17,856 nucleotides of DNA from an uncultured Rikenellaceae bacterium (GCA_947054185.1 CAMRVW010000023.1:1-17856); one strand, 5' to 3'. Positions 1 to 7,530 are shown, numbered from the stretch's first letter. A program made the numbers and translations. The notes: generated by a model from the letters alone, not told the origin.

Positions 1-3
1 CTG

Positions 4-36
4 CAAAGATACATATCTTTTTATATAATATCCAAA
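4..36 (-). promoter_or_regulatory. Leftward promoter for a gene beyond the left edge
   Basis: Read on the minus strand, TTTG (33-36) is followed after 21 bp by TATCTTTG (4-11), which fits the Bacteroidota -33/-7 consensus TTTG-N19-21-TAnnTTTG. Transcription would start at about the first base of the window, so the gene it serves lies off the left edge. The match to both boxes and the spacing are seen in the sequence; activity is inferred. Confidence 0.55.
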
Positions 37-218
37 TTCTTTATCACTATTTTTTACCAAAATACTCCTAACAACAAACAATCATCTGAAAAACAAGGGG
101 TTATATGAATGAATATTTTCACGGCATGAATACTTCCACTAAAAAGCACTTCACACGCACAACCGAAAGTTTATCAAACAGAAATAACAGTAAATCCAAG
201 GCTTTACATCGTTTTAGA

Positions 219-249
219 TTTGTAATTTTTTGAAAAAGGCCTAACTTTG
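219..249 (+). promoter_or_regulatory. Promoter of the TM2 / mazG unit
   Basis: TTTG (219-222), a 19-bp spacer and TAACTTTG (242-249) match the Bacteroidota primary-sigma consensus. A start near 255-257 would give a leader of about 20 nt before the ATG at 278. No other good promoter is visible before the next three plus-strand genes, so this one may drive all four genes up to the terminator at 2702-2728. The rest of bases 1-277 is AT-rich, and I see no gene or structured RNA in it. Confidence 0.6.
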
Positions 250-277
250 TATCATCTCATCATAATTAAGCTAAGTC

Positions 278-658
278 ATGAATCAGTCGACCGCCAACAT
301 GTTCATCTCCATCACTTCGGATAAATTCCCGTCGAATAGCCTGTTTTTATTGCGCGAACTATTACTCAACATCGGTCCGGAGAACGAGGGTCGCATTATG
401 ACAACAACATTTAAAGACCCGATGACAGCATTCATCCTATCGATATTTCTTGGGTTCTTCGGTGTTGACCGATTTTTCATCGGACAAATCGGCTTGGGAT
501 TTGTCAAATTGATATGTAATCTGCTGTTTTTGGGTTTATGGACCATCATAGACTGGTTTTTGATTATTAACGCCACTCGCACCCGCAATCTGAAATTACT
601 GCACGAGATATGTCAATATCCACAGGAAAACCTCCCGACATTGACGCAAAACAACTGA
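278..658 (+). CDS. TM2-domain membrane protein (short paralogue)
   Basis: 126 aa. The N-terminal ~40 residues form a soluble extension, followed by a TM2 domain: a first hydrophobic helix (about residues 50-63, TAFILSIFLGFFG), the family's conserved D-R-F turn (GVDRFFIG), and a second hydrophobic segment (about 72-96) ending in an I-D-W-F stretch. TM2 proteins are small inner-membrane proteins whose bacterial role is not established. The ATG at 278 is preferred over an internal ATG at 401 because the promoter lies just upstream and the N-terminal extension can be aligned with that of the next gene (shared F-I-S/F-I, K-F, R-x-L-L pattern). The next gene follows after 34 bp and is a diverged copy. 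Family assignment is firm; function is unknown. Confidence 0.85.
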   Translation: MNQSTANMFISITSDKFPSNSLFLLRELLLNIGPENEGRIMTTTFKDPMTAFILSIFLGFFGVDRFFIGQIGLGFVKLICNLLFLGLWTIIDWFLIINATRTRNLKLLHEICQYPQENLPTLTQNN

Positions 659-692
659 CCGCCAACCTAAATATCGGCAAAAACATCATTAA

Positions 693-1331
693 ATGGACAT
701 ACAGCAGATAAACTCTTTCATCTTCATCAATCAAAACAAATTCAAAACCATACATATCCCTATGGTCAGGAATATACTGGAGTTACTCGATACACACTCC
801 CTTATGAGACTAAACCTGAAAAATCCGATATCGATATTGGTCGTCTCAATATTTTTAGGTTCTCTCGGCCTCGACCGTTTCTTGCTAAAAAACATCAAGA
901 CAGGCATACTCAAGGTTGCAATATCTTTGTCCTCAAAAATTTTACTCTTTGTTATTGCAGCCCAATATGCCGATGACAATACGAATACTTTCCTGACATC
1001 CTATCTTTTCTCTTCCTTATTCATGTCCGGTTTTCTGTTCTGGCTATGCGACATTTTCACTGCCATCAGCCGCACCAAAACATATAACCTGTTACAGCTG
1101 CGCGACTTGGCACACCAACTCGGCATTATGATACCCGCCCTGGAAACCTCATACGTTCAAAACTCCTCTGCCCCTCAAACCGCATACATCTCCCGAACCG
1201 CATCAGACACCCCAAACAGGTACAACACCTCCGACCGTAACAATTACCAGACCGAAATAAGCAACAATTACAACACCCGGACACCCGATTACTCAAAATA
1301 TCAGCGTCAGTCCGACAAAACGGATAACTAA
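693..1331 (+). CDS. TM2-like membrane protein with polar C-terminal tail
   Basis: 212 aa and a diverged tandem paralogue of the preceding gene. It shares the ~45-residue N-terminal extension and the first TM2 helix with the D-R-F turn (SIFLGSLGLDRFLL, near residues 53-66). The second half of the TM2 domain carries an insertion: a hydrophobic run (about 72-92), a polar loop (QYADDNTNT) and another hydrophobic stretch, before the conserved W-x-x-D-x-F and R-T-x-x-x-N-L ending. After about residue 150 comes a low-complexity tail rich in Asn, Tyr, Thr and Ser, with no hydrophobic segment and probably disordered. mazG starts 15 bp downstream, so the two are probably co-transcribed. The function is unknown. 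Base composition is more AT-rich than in the genes from mazG onward. Confidence 0.8.
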   Translation: MDIQQINSFIFINQNKFKTIHIPMVRNILELLDTHSLMRLNLKNPISILVVSIFLGSLGLDRFLLKNIKTGILKVAISLSSKILLFVIAAQYADDNTNTFLTSYLFSSLFMSGFLFWLCDIFTAISRTKTYNLLQLRDLAHQLGIMIPALETSYVQNSSAPQTAYISRTASDTPNRYNTSDRNNYQTEISNNYNTRTPDYSKYQRQSDKTDN

Positions 1332-1346
1332 CCAACCTATTACGAC

Positions 1347-2126
1347 ATGAACGAGAAAACCAATCAATACGCAAGATTGCTCGATATAATGGACCGACTT
1401 CGCAATGAATGTCCTTGGGACAGAAAACAGACCTGGGACACCTTACGAAGCAACACCATAGAAGAATGTTTCGAGTTGTGCGACGCCATAATATCAAAAG
1501 ATTACGACTCCATACGCGAAGAACTCGGCGACCTTCTGTTGCACATTGTCTTTTACGGCAAGATTGCACAAGAGGAGGGACGGTTCGACATGGCCGATGT
1601 TGCCAAAGGGATATGCGACAAGCTGATATTCAGACATCCTCACGTCTTTGGCCACACTCATGTCAACGACGCCGGCGATGTCGCGCGCAACTGGGAACAA
1701 CTCAAAAAGCAGGAGAAGAGCGATGGCAAAGGCACTCTGTCCGGAGTCCCCAAGGGGCTGCCTGCCATGATAAAGGCGTTCAGGATACAACAAAAAGTGG
1801 CAGGCGTCGGCTTCGACTGGAGCGACAAACGCGATGTGTGGGCAAAGGTCAAAGAGGAGATAGGCGAATTTGAATCGGAAGCCGAGAGCAGCGATCGTGC
1901 CGAGGAAGAGTTCGGCGACCTTATATTCTCGCTCATAAATGCGGCCCGCCATTACGGCATAGACCCCGAAAATGCCCTCGAGCGATGTAACCGCAAGTTC
2001 ATCTCTCGCTTCGAGAGGCTGGAGAGTCTTGCCAGGGAGAGAGACACGCCTCTGAGAGAGCTCGACATAAGACAAATGGAAGAGCTGTGGCAGATGGCCA
2101 AAAAAGAAGAGGTCACCATAGAATAA
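1347..2126 (+). CDS. mazG: MazG nucleoside triphosphate pyrophosphohydrolase
   Basis: 259 aa, close to the E. coli MazG length of 263. It contains both tandem MazG folds, each with the Mg-binding E-E-x-x-E ... E-E-x-G-D signature: first repeat E39, E40, E43 with E59 and D62; second repeat E170, E171, E174 with E187, E188 and D191. The family hydrolyses canonical and aberrant (d)NTPs to the monophosphate and PPi in the cytosol, and in E. coli it also lowers (p)ppGpp. The motif FRHPHVFG (about 95-102) linking the repeats is also characteristic. The start at 1347 places the conserved L-R-x-E-C-P-W-D segment at 18-25, as in homologues. It lies 15 bp after the TM2-like gene and 18 bp before the carbonic-anhydrase-like gene, so it belongs to the same transcription unit. 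Confidence 0.96.
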   Translation: MNEKTNQYARLLDIMDRLRNECPWDRKQTWDTLRSNTIEECFELCDAIISKDYDSIREELGDLLLHIVFYGKIAQEEGRFDMADVAKGICDKLIFRHPHVFGHTHVNDAGDVARNWEQLKKQEKSDGKGTLSGVPKGLPAMIKAFRIQQKVAGVGFDWSDKRDVWAKVKEEIGEFESEAESSDRAEEEFGDLIFSLINAARHYGIDPENALERCNRKFISRFERLESLARERDTPLRELDIRQMEELWQMAKKEEVTIE

Positions 2127-2144
2127 ACCCAACACATAAACAAC

Positions 2145-2660
2145 ATGGCAATAATAAAAAGCGTTCGGGGTTTCGACCCCAAGTTCGGAGACAACTGTTA
2201 CCTTGCAGACAATGCCGCAGTGATAGGAGACGTGACAATGGGCGACGATTGCAGCATATGGTTCGGGGCAGTATTGCGCGGCGATGTCAACACCATCACC
2301 CTCGGCAACAAGGTCAACATACAAGACAACGCAGTGATACACACCCTTTACCAAAAATCGACCACCAAGATAGGCAACAACGTGTCGGTCGGCCACAATG
2401 CCGTCATACACGGTGCCACCATCGAAGACAACTGCCTTATAGGCATGGGGGCCGTTGTGCTCGACCATGTGATTGTCGGCCATGGTTCGGTTGTGGCGGC
2501 AGGCTCCGTCGTGCTCACAGGCACTGTCATAGAACCGGGATCGATATACGCAGGCATACCTGCAAAAAAAGTCAAGAGCGTCGACCCGGAACAAAACAAA
2601 ACTCTCATAGAGGGCATCTCCAACGGATATGTGATGTACGCCTCTTGGTACAAAGAGTAA
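2145..2660 (+). CDS. Gamma-carbonic-anhydrase-like hexapeptide protein (YrdA/CaiE type)
   Basis: 171 aa. The chain is made of hexapeptide repeats ([LIV]-G-x-x-x-x) forming a left-handed beta helix, here roughly residues 15-140, followed by a C-terminal helix. The three histidines that bind zinc between subunits in gamma-class carbonic anhydrases are in place: H66 (QDNAVIH), H84 (SVGH) and H89 (NAVIHG). R45 and D47 of the R-G-D turn and Q60 also match the family. Many YrdA-type proteins have no measured anhydrase activity, so the enzymatic call is tentative; an acyltransferase role is less likely given the His triad. It follows mazG by 18 bp and is the last gene before the hairpin terminator at 2702-2728. 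Confidence 0.9.
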   Translation: MAIIKSVRGFDPKFGDNCYLADNAAVIGDVTMGDDCSIWFGAVLRGDVNTITLGNKVNIQDNAVIHTLYQKSTTKIGNNVSVGHNAVIHGATIEDNCLIGMGAVVLDHVIVGHGSVVAAGSVVLTGTVIEPGSIYAGIPAKKVKSVDPEQNKTLIEGISNGYVMYASWYKE

Positions 2661-2701
2661 CCACGCCTTTTAAAAAAATAACGATCTGACCCACGCATAA
2701 A

Positions 2702-2728
2702 AAAAGCCACCCGTTCAAGGTGGCTTTT
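2702..2728. terminator. Bidirectional rho-independent terminator
   Basis: A perfect 10-bp inverted repeat, AAAAGCCACC (2702-2711) and GGTGGCTTTT (2719-2728), with a 7-nt loop. It sits between two converging genes. The A-run on one side and the T-run on the other give a U-tail for transcripts of either direction, so it can end both the TM2-mazG unit and the ompH unit. Confidence 0.85.
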
Positions 2729-2745
2729 ATGTTTGTGACCCGAAA

Positions 2746-3270
2746 CTATTGCGCTGCGGGCTTGGGTGTTCCGCCAAGGCTTTTTATCACATTGTTGGTG
2801 ATATCCGGGGTCTGCTCGTCAATATATACGGGGCCGTCCTGAGTGTCGAACACCACGGTTATGCTCATGGTCTTGGCCACATTTTTTATCGCGTCCTGCA
2901 CCTTGGCAATCACGGGCTGCATGAGAGACAACTGCACATTACCGTAATCTTCCTGCGCCGTCTGGCTGCGCTCCTGTATGCGGCGGGCCAAATCGTTAAG
3001 GTCGCGCTCTTTCTGCGATGCGATAACGGGGCTGAGTGTTGCTTTTACCTTATTATAGCTTTCGAGTTTATTGTTATACTCAACCTGCATTGTCTCAAGT
3101 TCATCCTGCAACTCTTTGGCGAAAGACTCGAGCTTAATCTTAACAGAATCCACCTCGGGCAACGCGGCCATAATATCCTGAGTATTGACACGCGCAATCT
3201 TCACGCTCTGTGCGCTGACAGCCGTTGAAAGACCGAACAGTGCAACCGTTAAAAACAAAATTTTCTTCAT
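2746..3270 (-). CDS. OmpH/Skp family periplasmic chaperone (copy 1)
   Basis: 174 aa. A typical Sec signal peptide covers residues 1-20 (K2-K3, hydrophobic core, A-V-S-A before Q21). The mature part has a small beta segment, then a long charged helical region (about 45-105) rich in Glu, Lys and Gln, which forms the tentacle arms of Skp, then a segment that returns to the body (SITVVFDTQDGPVYID, about 137-152). Skp/OmpH binds unfolded outer-membrane proteins in the periplasm and hands them to the BAM complex. It is the last gene of the bamA cluster and ends at the shared hairpin 2702-2728. The gap to the upstream ompH copy is 126 bp and has no clear promoter. Symbol left blank because there are two copies. 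Confidence 0.92.
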   Translation of the reverse strand: MKKILFLTVALFGLSTAVSAQSVKIARVNTQDIMAALPEVDSVKIKLESFAKELQDELETMQVEYNNKLESYNKVKATLSPVIASQKERDLNDLARRIQERSQTAQEDYGNVQLSLMQPVIAKVQDAIKNVAKTMSITVVFDTQDGPVYIDEQTPDITNNVIKSLGGTPKPAAQ

Positions 3271-3396
3271 CGTCTATTTAAAAAATAATTTAATCCCTTT
3301 TCAAAGCCGCCCCAAAACAAAACGGCAAGACACTCACCACTGATCTATCACCCTAAAACCCCGAGACAAAACCGGAAAGCACACTCCAAACTCTCC

Positions 3397-3906
3397 CTAA
3401 AGCCCCAAACGACCTATCACCTTCTGGGTCAGGTCTAAAGAAGGAGACTGATATACAGTCAGTTTCACCGTCGAGAGGTCGAATATCATATCATAACCAC
3501 CCGCAGCAGCCACAGCCTCCACGGCGGCAAGCACCTTGTTTTCAAACGGTTTCATCTGAGAGTCGCGATACTCGACGAGCTTACCGTCGTTTCCGAAAAA
3601 CTCCTCGTTATATCTGGTTGCCTCGCGCTCTTTGGCCACCACGGCCTCGGCCAGCGACCTGAACTGCGAGTCGGTCAACTGCGACTGCAAAGAGGCCAGG
3701 TTATCATACCCCTTCTGCGCCTCCTGGTAAAGGTTCTTTACCTTCTCCTCTCCGCCTTTGGCATACTCTTCAACCTTCTTCAAGGCCTCCTCATAACCGG
3801 GCATGGCCTTAAACACCTTTTCTGAATATATATATCCGTATTTTTGTGCATAACCGCTCACCGAAACCAACATGGCGGTCACCATCAATAACAATATCCT
3901 TTTCAT
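3397..3906 (-). CDS. OmpH/Skp family periplasmic chaperone (copy 2)
   Basis: 169 aa. Signal peptide 1-20 (K2-R3, hydrophobic core, G-Y-A before Q21). The mature protein has the OmpH plan: short N-terminal strand (YGYIYSEKVF), a helical arm from about 37 to 105 with many Lys, Glu and Gln, and a closing strand region (GYDMIFDLSTVKLTVYQ, about 137-153) typical of Bacteroidota OmpH proteins. It is clearly diverged from copy 1 but shares the same domain order, so the two probably arose by an old duplication and may favour different clients. It is 194 bp downstream of bamA, with a promoter candidate of its own at 3927-3958 and a leader of only about 16 nt. Confidence 0.92.
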   Translation of the reverse strand: MKRILLLMVTAMLVSVSGYAQKYGYIYSEKVFKAMPGYEEALKKVEEYAKGGEEKVKNLYQEAQKGYDNLASLQSQLTDSQFRSLAEAVVAKEREATRYNEEFFGNDGKLVEYRDSQMKPFENKVLAAVEAVAAAGGYDMIFDLSTVKLTVYQSPSLDLTQKVIGRLGL

Positions 3907-3926
3907 ATAACGAAAAATTTACTTTC

Positions 3927-3958
3927 CAAATATAAGCATTTCGATTGAAACGAGCAAC
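3927..3958 (-). promoter_or_regulatory. Candidate internal promoter for the ompH pair
   Basis: On the minus strand, GTTG (3955-3958) stands 20 bp upstream of TATATTTG (3927-3934). The -7 box is a perfect TAnnTTTG; the -33 box matches 3 of 4 bases. Transcription would begin near 3921, about 16 nt before the start codon of ompH copy 2. This would allow the chaperones to be expressed apart from bamA. The surrounding gap (3907-4100) contains no gene that I can see. Confidence 0.5.
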
Positions 3959-4100
3959 ATTTTCTCAACTGCAAAATGCTTTTCGTCAAAAACAGTCACT
4001 CCCAACAAACTGTCGCAACACCCCGCACAACCACACAACACTCTCACGGTCAAACACTAACATCGCCATGCAAACAAGCATCTCCTATCGGGCAACACCG

Positions 4101-6638
4101 TCAGAATGTCTGACCCAAAGAGAAGTGTATCTGCGAACCGCCACGCTTGTTGGTCGATGGCACCTTGTCGAAACCGTAACCCCACTCCACGCCGAACATA
4201 CCTATCATGGGCAGATTGAGTCTCAGACCCACACCCACCGAACGCTTCATGTCGAACGGATTGAAATCGCGCCATCTGTCGAAAGCATTACCTGCCTCGG
4301 CAAAAATCAGGCCATAAACCGTCGAGCTGGGCTGAAGCACTATCGGATATCGCAACTCTGCCGTATATTTGGCATACACCTTAGACTGAATACCGTTATT
4401 CACATAAGGTGTAAGCGAGTTTTCGTCATATCCTCGCAGACCTATCGTCTCCACACCGTAAAGGTTATAACCTGTCACACCGTCGCCACCCATGCTGAAT
4501 CCCTCGAATGGCGACAGCTTGTTGGGATTGTAATGACCCAGATATCCGAACTCGGCCTTGGCCATAAACACGAGTTTGTTGTTTTTGAGCATGGGCACGA
4601 AAAAGCGAGCCATACTGTTTATCTTGTAATACTCTATCCAGCGGTAACGCTCCTGGTCAGACATTGATGTGTTGTTCTCGGAGTAATCTTTCTTGTGCTT
4701 GTCGAACAGAGAGTACGGAGGCGTCAACGCAAGCTTGACATACATCTCCGAGCCGCGTCTGGGATATATTATCTGGTCCATCGAGTTGCGCGACAGCGTC
4801 CCGGTTATAGATATGGTATTGGCAATACCGTTGCGGAAGAGGAAATACGACCAGTCGCGCATCTTGTATGCCTGATACGATATCGAACCCATCACCTGGA
4901 AATATGGGTCGGGCCAAGCCAGCCGCTTACCCAAGCCTATCGAGGCGCCTATGGTGCGGAAGCGCGCCTTGCTGTGACGGTTGAAGTATGTGGCGTCCGA
5001 CTCCGAAGAGTAATATACCGACACCGAGAATGGATTGGGCTTCTTGCCCCCCAACCACGGCTCGACGAAACTGAACGATACGGCCTGATAATATATACCG
5101 TTGCTCTGAACGTTAAACTTAAGCTGCTGATTGTCACCCGAGGGATAAGGCCTCCATGCGTGACGGTCGAAGAACTTGCGCATGGACACGTTATTGAACG
5201 ACACCCCCACCGATGCCACAAACATGCCGCTGCCCCATCCGCCCGACACTTCAAACTCGTCGGAAGCCTGCTCTTCGAGGTCGAAACGTATGTCGACCAG
5301 CTCATCGCTCACCGGCTGAATATCCGGCACTATGGCTTCGGGGTTGAAGTGGTTGAGCGAGCCTATCACGTTAAGCGTGTTTATGAGCATCGACTGGTCG
5401 TAAAGCTCGCCGGGACGCACGTAAAGCTCACGGCGCACCACACGGTCGTTTGTGCGGTTGTTGCCCGATATTATCACGTCGTTGACCGTAAACTGCTTAC
5501 CCTCGACCATTCGCAACTCTATGTCTATCGAGTCGCCCGCCACCACCGTCTCCACCGGCTCAAGCATATAGGTCAGGTGACCGTCGTTCTGGTAAAGTGA
5601 CGACACTGTGACAATACCGCTCATCAAGGCCTTGGTGCCGTCGACACCCAAGCCCAGACGGCTCTCCATTGTCTTCTTGTCATACACATCACCTTTCTTG
5701 ATGCCCAGAAGCTGATCCAGATATTCGTTCGAATATTTGGTGTTACCCACCCATGATATGTCACGATAGTAATACTTCTTGCCCTCCTCCACATTGATGT
5801 CTATGCCTATGCGCTTGTCGTTTATGGCATATATGGAATCGGACAATATGTGGGCGTCGCGAAAACCACGTCCCTGCATATAATCTATAAGCTCGCGCTT
5901 GGAGTTGTTTTCATACTCGTTACGGTCAAACTTGGCGCTCTTGAAAATATTTACCAGGCTCCTCTCGCGTGTCTTCTTCATTGCCGACTTGAGCTTCTTC
6001 TCGGGGATATTGTCACTGCCCGTCACACTCACACGGCCTATCTTCACGCGGCTCTTCTTGTCAATGTCGAATGTCACTATCACGAAGTTGTCGAGCAACG
6101 AGTCGTTCTGCTGGCGAATGTCCACCTGAGCATTGAGGAAACCCTTCTCGGCACAGTAACGCTTTATTATGTCAACCGAGTTTTTGAGCGCATAGTCAGA
6201 CAGCTCTGTCCTCTCCCGCAACTTCAGGCGTTTGAGTATCTCGGTCTTGTCGCCCGTGCCGACACCCTCCACGTTCCACACCGACACACGCGGACGCTCC
6301 TTGAGGGCTATCTCCAGAAAGGCGTCGTCGCCATCCAACGTCACAATGGCACGCACGTTAGAGTAATAACGCTGGCTCCACAAAAGCTGCAAGGCGTTTG
6401 ATATATAATCGCTCGGCAGATAGACGCTGTCTCCGCGCCTCAACCCCGAGGCGTTTATTATAAGCTCCGGACTTATATACCTGACACCCGTCACTTTGAT
6501 ATCCTTTATATTATACTTGCGCGGATTGGAGTAATCCAACGAGGGCAAAACCACCTGCGAGCTGTCCTTAAACTGAGCCGACCCCGACAGTGCCGCCATC
6601 GAGAATATCAAAAACAAAAGTGCCTTTATCTTGTTCAT
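4101..6638 (-). CDS. bamA: Outer membrane protein assembly factor BamA
   Basis: 845 aa. Signal peptide 1-21 (K3-K5, hydrophobic core, S-G-S-A). Five POTRA-like repeats follow at about 43-116, 117-195, 197-285, 289-379 and 381-458, each opening with a strand such as IKDIKVTG or FTVNDVIISGNNRT. A C-terminal Omp85 beta-barrel runs from about 460 to the end, with the conserved R-G-Y of surface loop 6 at residues 735-737 and a final aromatic residue (F845), the outer-membrane insertion signature. BamA is the core of the machine that folds and inserts outer-membrane barrels. The gene begins 21 bp after uppS with no promoter in between, so it is expected to be co-transcribed with it. The two OmpH chaperones downstream feed substrates to this complex. 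Length and architecture look complete. Confidence 0.97.
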   Translation of the reverse strand: MNKIKALLFLIFSMAALSGSAQFKDSSQVVLPSLDYSNPRKYNIKDIKVTGVRYISPELIINASGLRRGDSVYLPSDYISNALQLLWSQRYYSNVRAIVTLDGDDAFLEIALKERPRVSVWNVEGVGTGDKTEILKRLKLRERTELSDYALKNSVDIIKRYCAEKGFLNAQVDIRQQNDSLLDNFVIVTFDIDKKSRVKIGRVSVTGSDNIPEKKLKSAMKKTRERSLVNIFKSAKFDRNEYENNSKRELIDYMQGRGFRDAHILSDSIYAINDKRIGIDINVEEGKKYYYRDISWVGNTKYSNEYLDQLLGIKKGDVYDKKTMESRLGLGVDGTKALMSGIVTVSSLYQNDGHLTYMLEPVETVVAGDSIDIELRMVEGKQFTVNDVIISGNNRTNDRVVRRELYVRPGELYDQSMLINTLNVIGSLNHFNPEAIVPDIQPVSDELVDIRFDLEEQASDEFEVSGGWGSGMFVASVGVSFNNVSMRKFFDRHAWRPYPSGDNQQLKFNVQSNGIYYQAVSFSFVEPWLGGKKPNPFSVSVYYSSESDATYFNRHSKARFRTIGASIGLGKRLAWPDPYFQVMGSISYQAYKMRDWSYFLFRNGIANTISITGTLSRNSMDQIIYPRRGSEMYVKLALTPPYSLFDKHKKDYSENNTSMSDQERYRWIEYYKINSMARFFVPMLKNNKLVFMAKAEFGYLGHYNPNKLSPFEGFSMGGDGVTGYNLYGVETIGLRGYDENSLTPYVNNGIQSKVYAKYTAELRYPIVLQPSSTVYGLIFAEAGNAFDRWRDFNPFDMKRSVGVGLRLNLPMIGMFGVEWGYGFDKVPSTNKRGGSQIHFSLGQTF

Positions 6639-6659
6639 CTGTAAACTATTATCGTATAA

Positions 6660-7340
6660 TTACTTACCAAATCGTCTTTTACGTTTTCTGAACTCCTCCA
6701 ACGCCTGATTGAACGACTCTTCGGTAAAGTCGGGCCATAGGGTATCGACAAAATAGAACTCACTGTAAGCCGCCTGCCACAACAGGAAGTTACTCAACCT
6801 CTGCTCGCCGCTGGTCCTTATTATAAGGTCGGGGTCGGGCACCCCTGCCGTATAAAGATACCTCTCCACCGTCTGCTCGTCTATGCGGCTCTCCGATGCC
6901 TCCATCATGCCTCGCAAGGCCGACACTATCTCGGCCCTGCCGCTGTAATTGAGGGCCACCAGCAGAGTCATGCCCGAGCAACCGGCGGTCTTGTCGGTGC
7001 AATAGTCGAGCGACGATATCACATCATGCGACAGCTCGCTCCTGTCGCAAAGGAAACGCACCTTCACGTTCTTCTCCATCAGCGAGGGCACCTCCAGAGC
7101 TATGGTCTTGCAAAACAGCTCCATCAAACCCTCCACCTCTTTTCTGTCACGTCCCCAGTTCTCTTTGGAAAAGGCATATATGGTGAGATATTGCAACCCT
7201 GCATCTATGCCGGCCGATATGACCTTACGCACAGCCTCCACCCCGCGATAGTGCCCCTCTATGCGCTCCAACCCCCGCGACAAGGCCCACCGGCCGTTGC
7301 CGTCCATTATCACCGCCACATGTCTTATATCGTTTCCCAT
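6660..7340 (-). CDS. uppS: Isoprenyl transferase / undecaprenyl diphosphate synthase
   Basis: 226 aa from the ATG at 7340. It adds eight isopentenyl units to farnesyl-PP in cis to make the C55 lipid carrier for peptidoglycan and other surface glycans. All cis-prenyltransferase motifs are present: DGNGRW (13-18, catalytic Asp13), YAFSKENW (55-62), and the C-terminal block with IIRTSGEQRLSNFLLWQ followed by WPDF. The frame stays open to a GTG at 7403, but those extra 21 residues are unconserved and begin with a non-ATG codon. The ATG at 7340 has GGAG 8 nt upstream and places the RHVAVIMDGNGRW block right at the N-terminus. It is followed 21 bp later by bamA. The leader upstream carries twin palindromes (7405-7434). 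Confidence 0.95.
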   Translation of the reverse strand: MGNDIRHVAVIMDGNGRWALSRGLERIEGHYRGVEAVRKVISAGIDAGLQYLTIYAFSKENWGRDRKEVEGLMELFCKTIALEVPSLMEKNVKVRFLCDRSELSHDVISSLDYCTDKTAGCSGMTLLVALNYSGRAEIVSALRGMMEASESRIDEQTVERYLYTAGVPDPDLIIRTSGEQRLSNFLLWQAAYSEFYFVDTLWPDFTEESFNQALEEFRKRKRRFGK

Positions 7341-7404
7341 ACTCAAAACTCCGTTTAACAACCGCCATGCCGCACCATGCTCCCCGCCTGTCTGTAAAGC
7401 CACC

Positions 7405-7434
7405 CGGCGCCGTCACGATACTCCTTCGGCGCCG
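7405..7434 (-). promoter_or_regulatory. Twin CGGCGCCG palindromes in the uppS leader
   Basis: The self-complementary octamer CGGCGCCG occurs at 7405-7412 and again at 7427-7434, exactly 22 bp apart. In RNA the copies can pair as an 8-bp GC-rich stem with a 14-nt loop; in DNA they would lie on the same face of the helix two turns apart, like a paired operator. In the minus-strand transcript the loop begins AAGGAG, followed 4 nt later by a GTG (7416) that opens a frame not in phase with uppS. The feature lies between the candidate promoter at 7457-7464 and the uppS ATG. A regulatory role is inferred only. Confidence 0.4.
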
Positions 7435-7456
7435 ACATAAAGCCTCTCCAATGTGG

Positions 7457-7464
7457 CAAATATA
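7457..7464 (-). promoter_or_regulatory. Candidate -7 box upstream of uppS
   Basis: TATATTTG on the minus strand is a perfect TAnnTTTG box in the 190-bp gap between nadK and uppS. No TTTG is found at the usual 19-21 bp upstream, so the call rests on one element. A start near 7452 would give a leader of about 110 nt before the uppS ATG. Confidence 0.35.
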
Positions 7465-7530
7465 ATAAATTATTACAAAAGAGTCGCATATTGGTCAACA
7501 TTTACCGCCGCGCCTCATCCCCTTGCCGCA

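Noticed and set aside
1..277. Small RNA or small gene in the AT-rich left end
   Set aside because: Apart from the two promoters, no stable inverted repeat, terminator or open frame with coding character was found.
1494..2594. Long open frame (366 codons) on the minus strand opposite mazG and the hexapeptide gene
   Set aside because: It overlaps two genes with intact catalytic motifs. Its translation is rich in Cys, His, Tyr and Val with no recognisable domain, and stop codons are scarce opposite this kind of codon use.
3271..3396. Promoter or terminator between the two ompH genes
   Set aside because: No minus-strand TAnnTTTG box and no stable hairpin with a T-run could be found; at best TATTTTTT resembles a -7 box, which is too weak to call.
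4695..5600. 301-codon plus-strand frame opposite bamA
   Set aside because: It lies wholly within the bamA barrel and POTRA coding region, has an Arg/His/Tyr-rich product and no promoter or family match.
7341..7403. GTG at 7403 as the start of uppS
   Set aside because: It adds 21 unconserved residues, would begin with a rarer start codon next to a palindrome, and the ATG at 7340 already gives the complete conserved N-terminal block.
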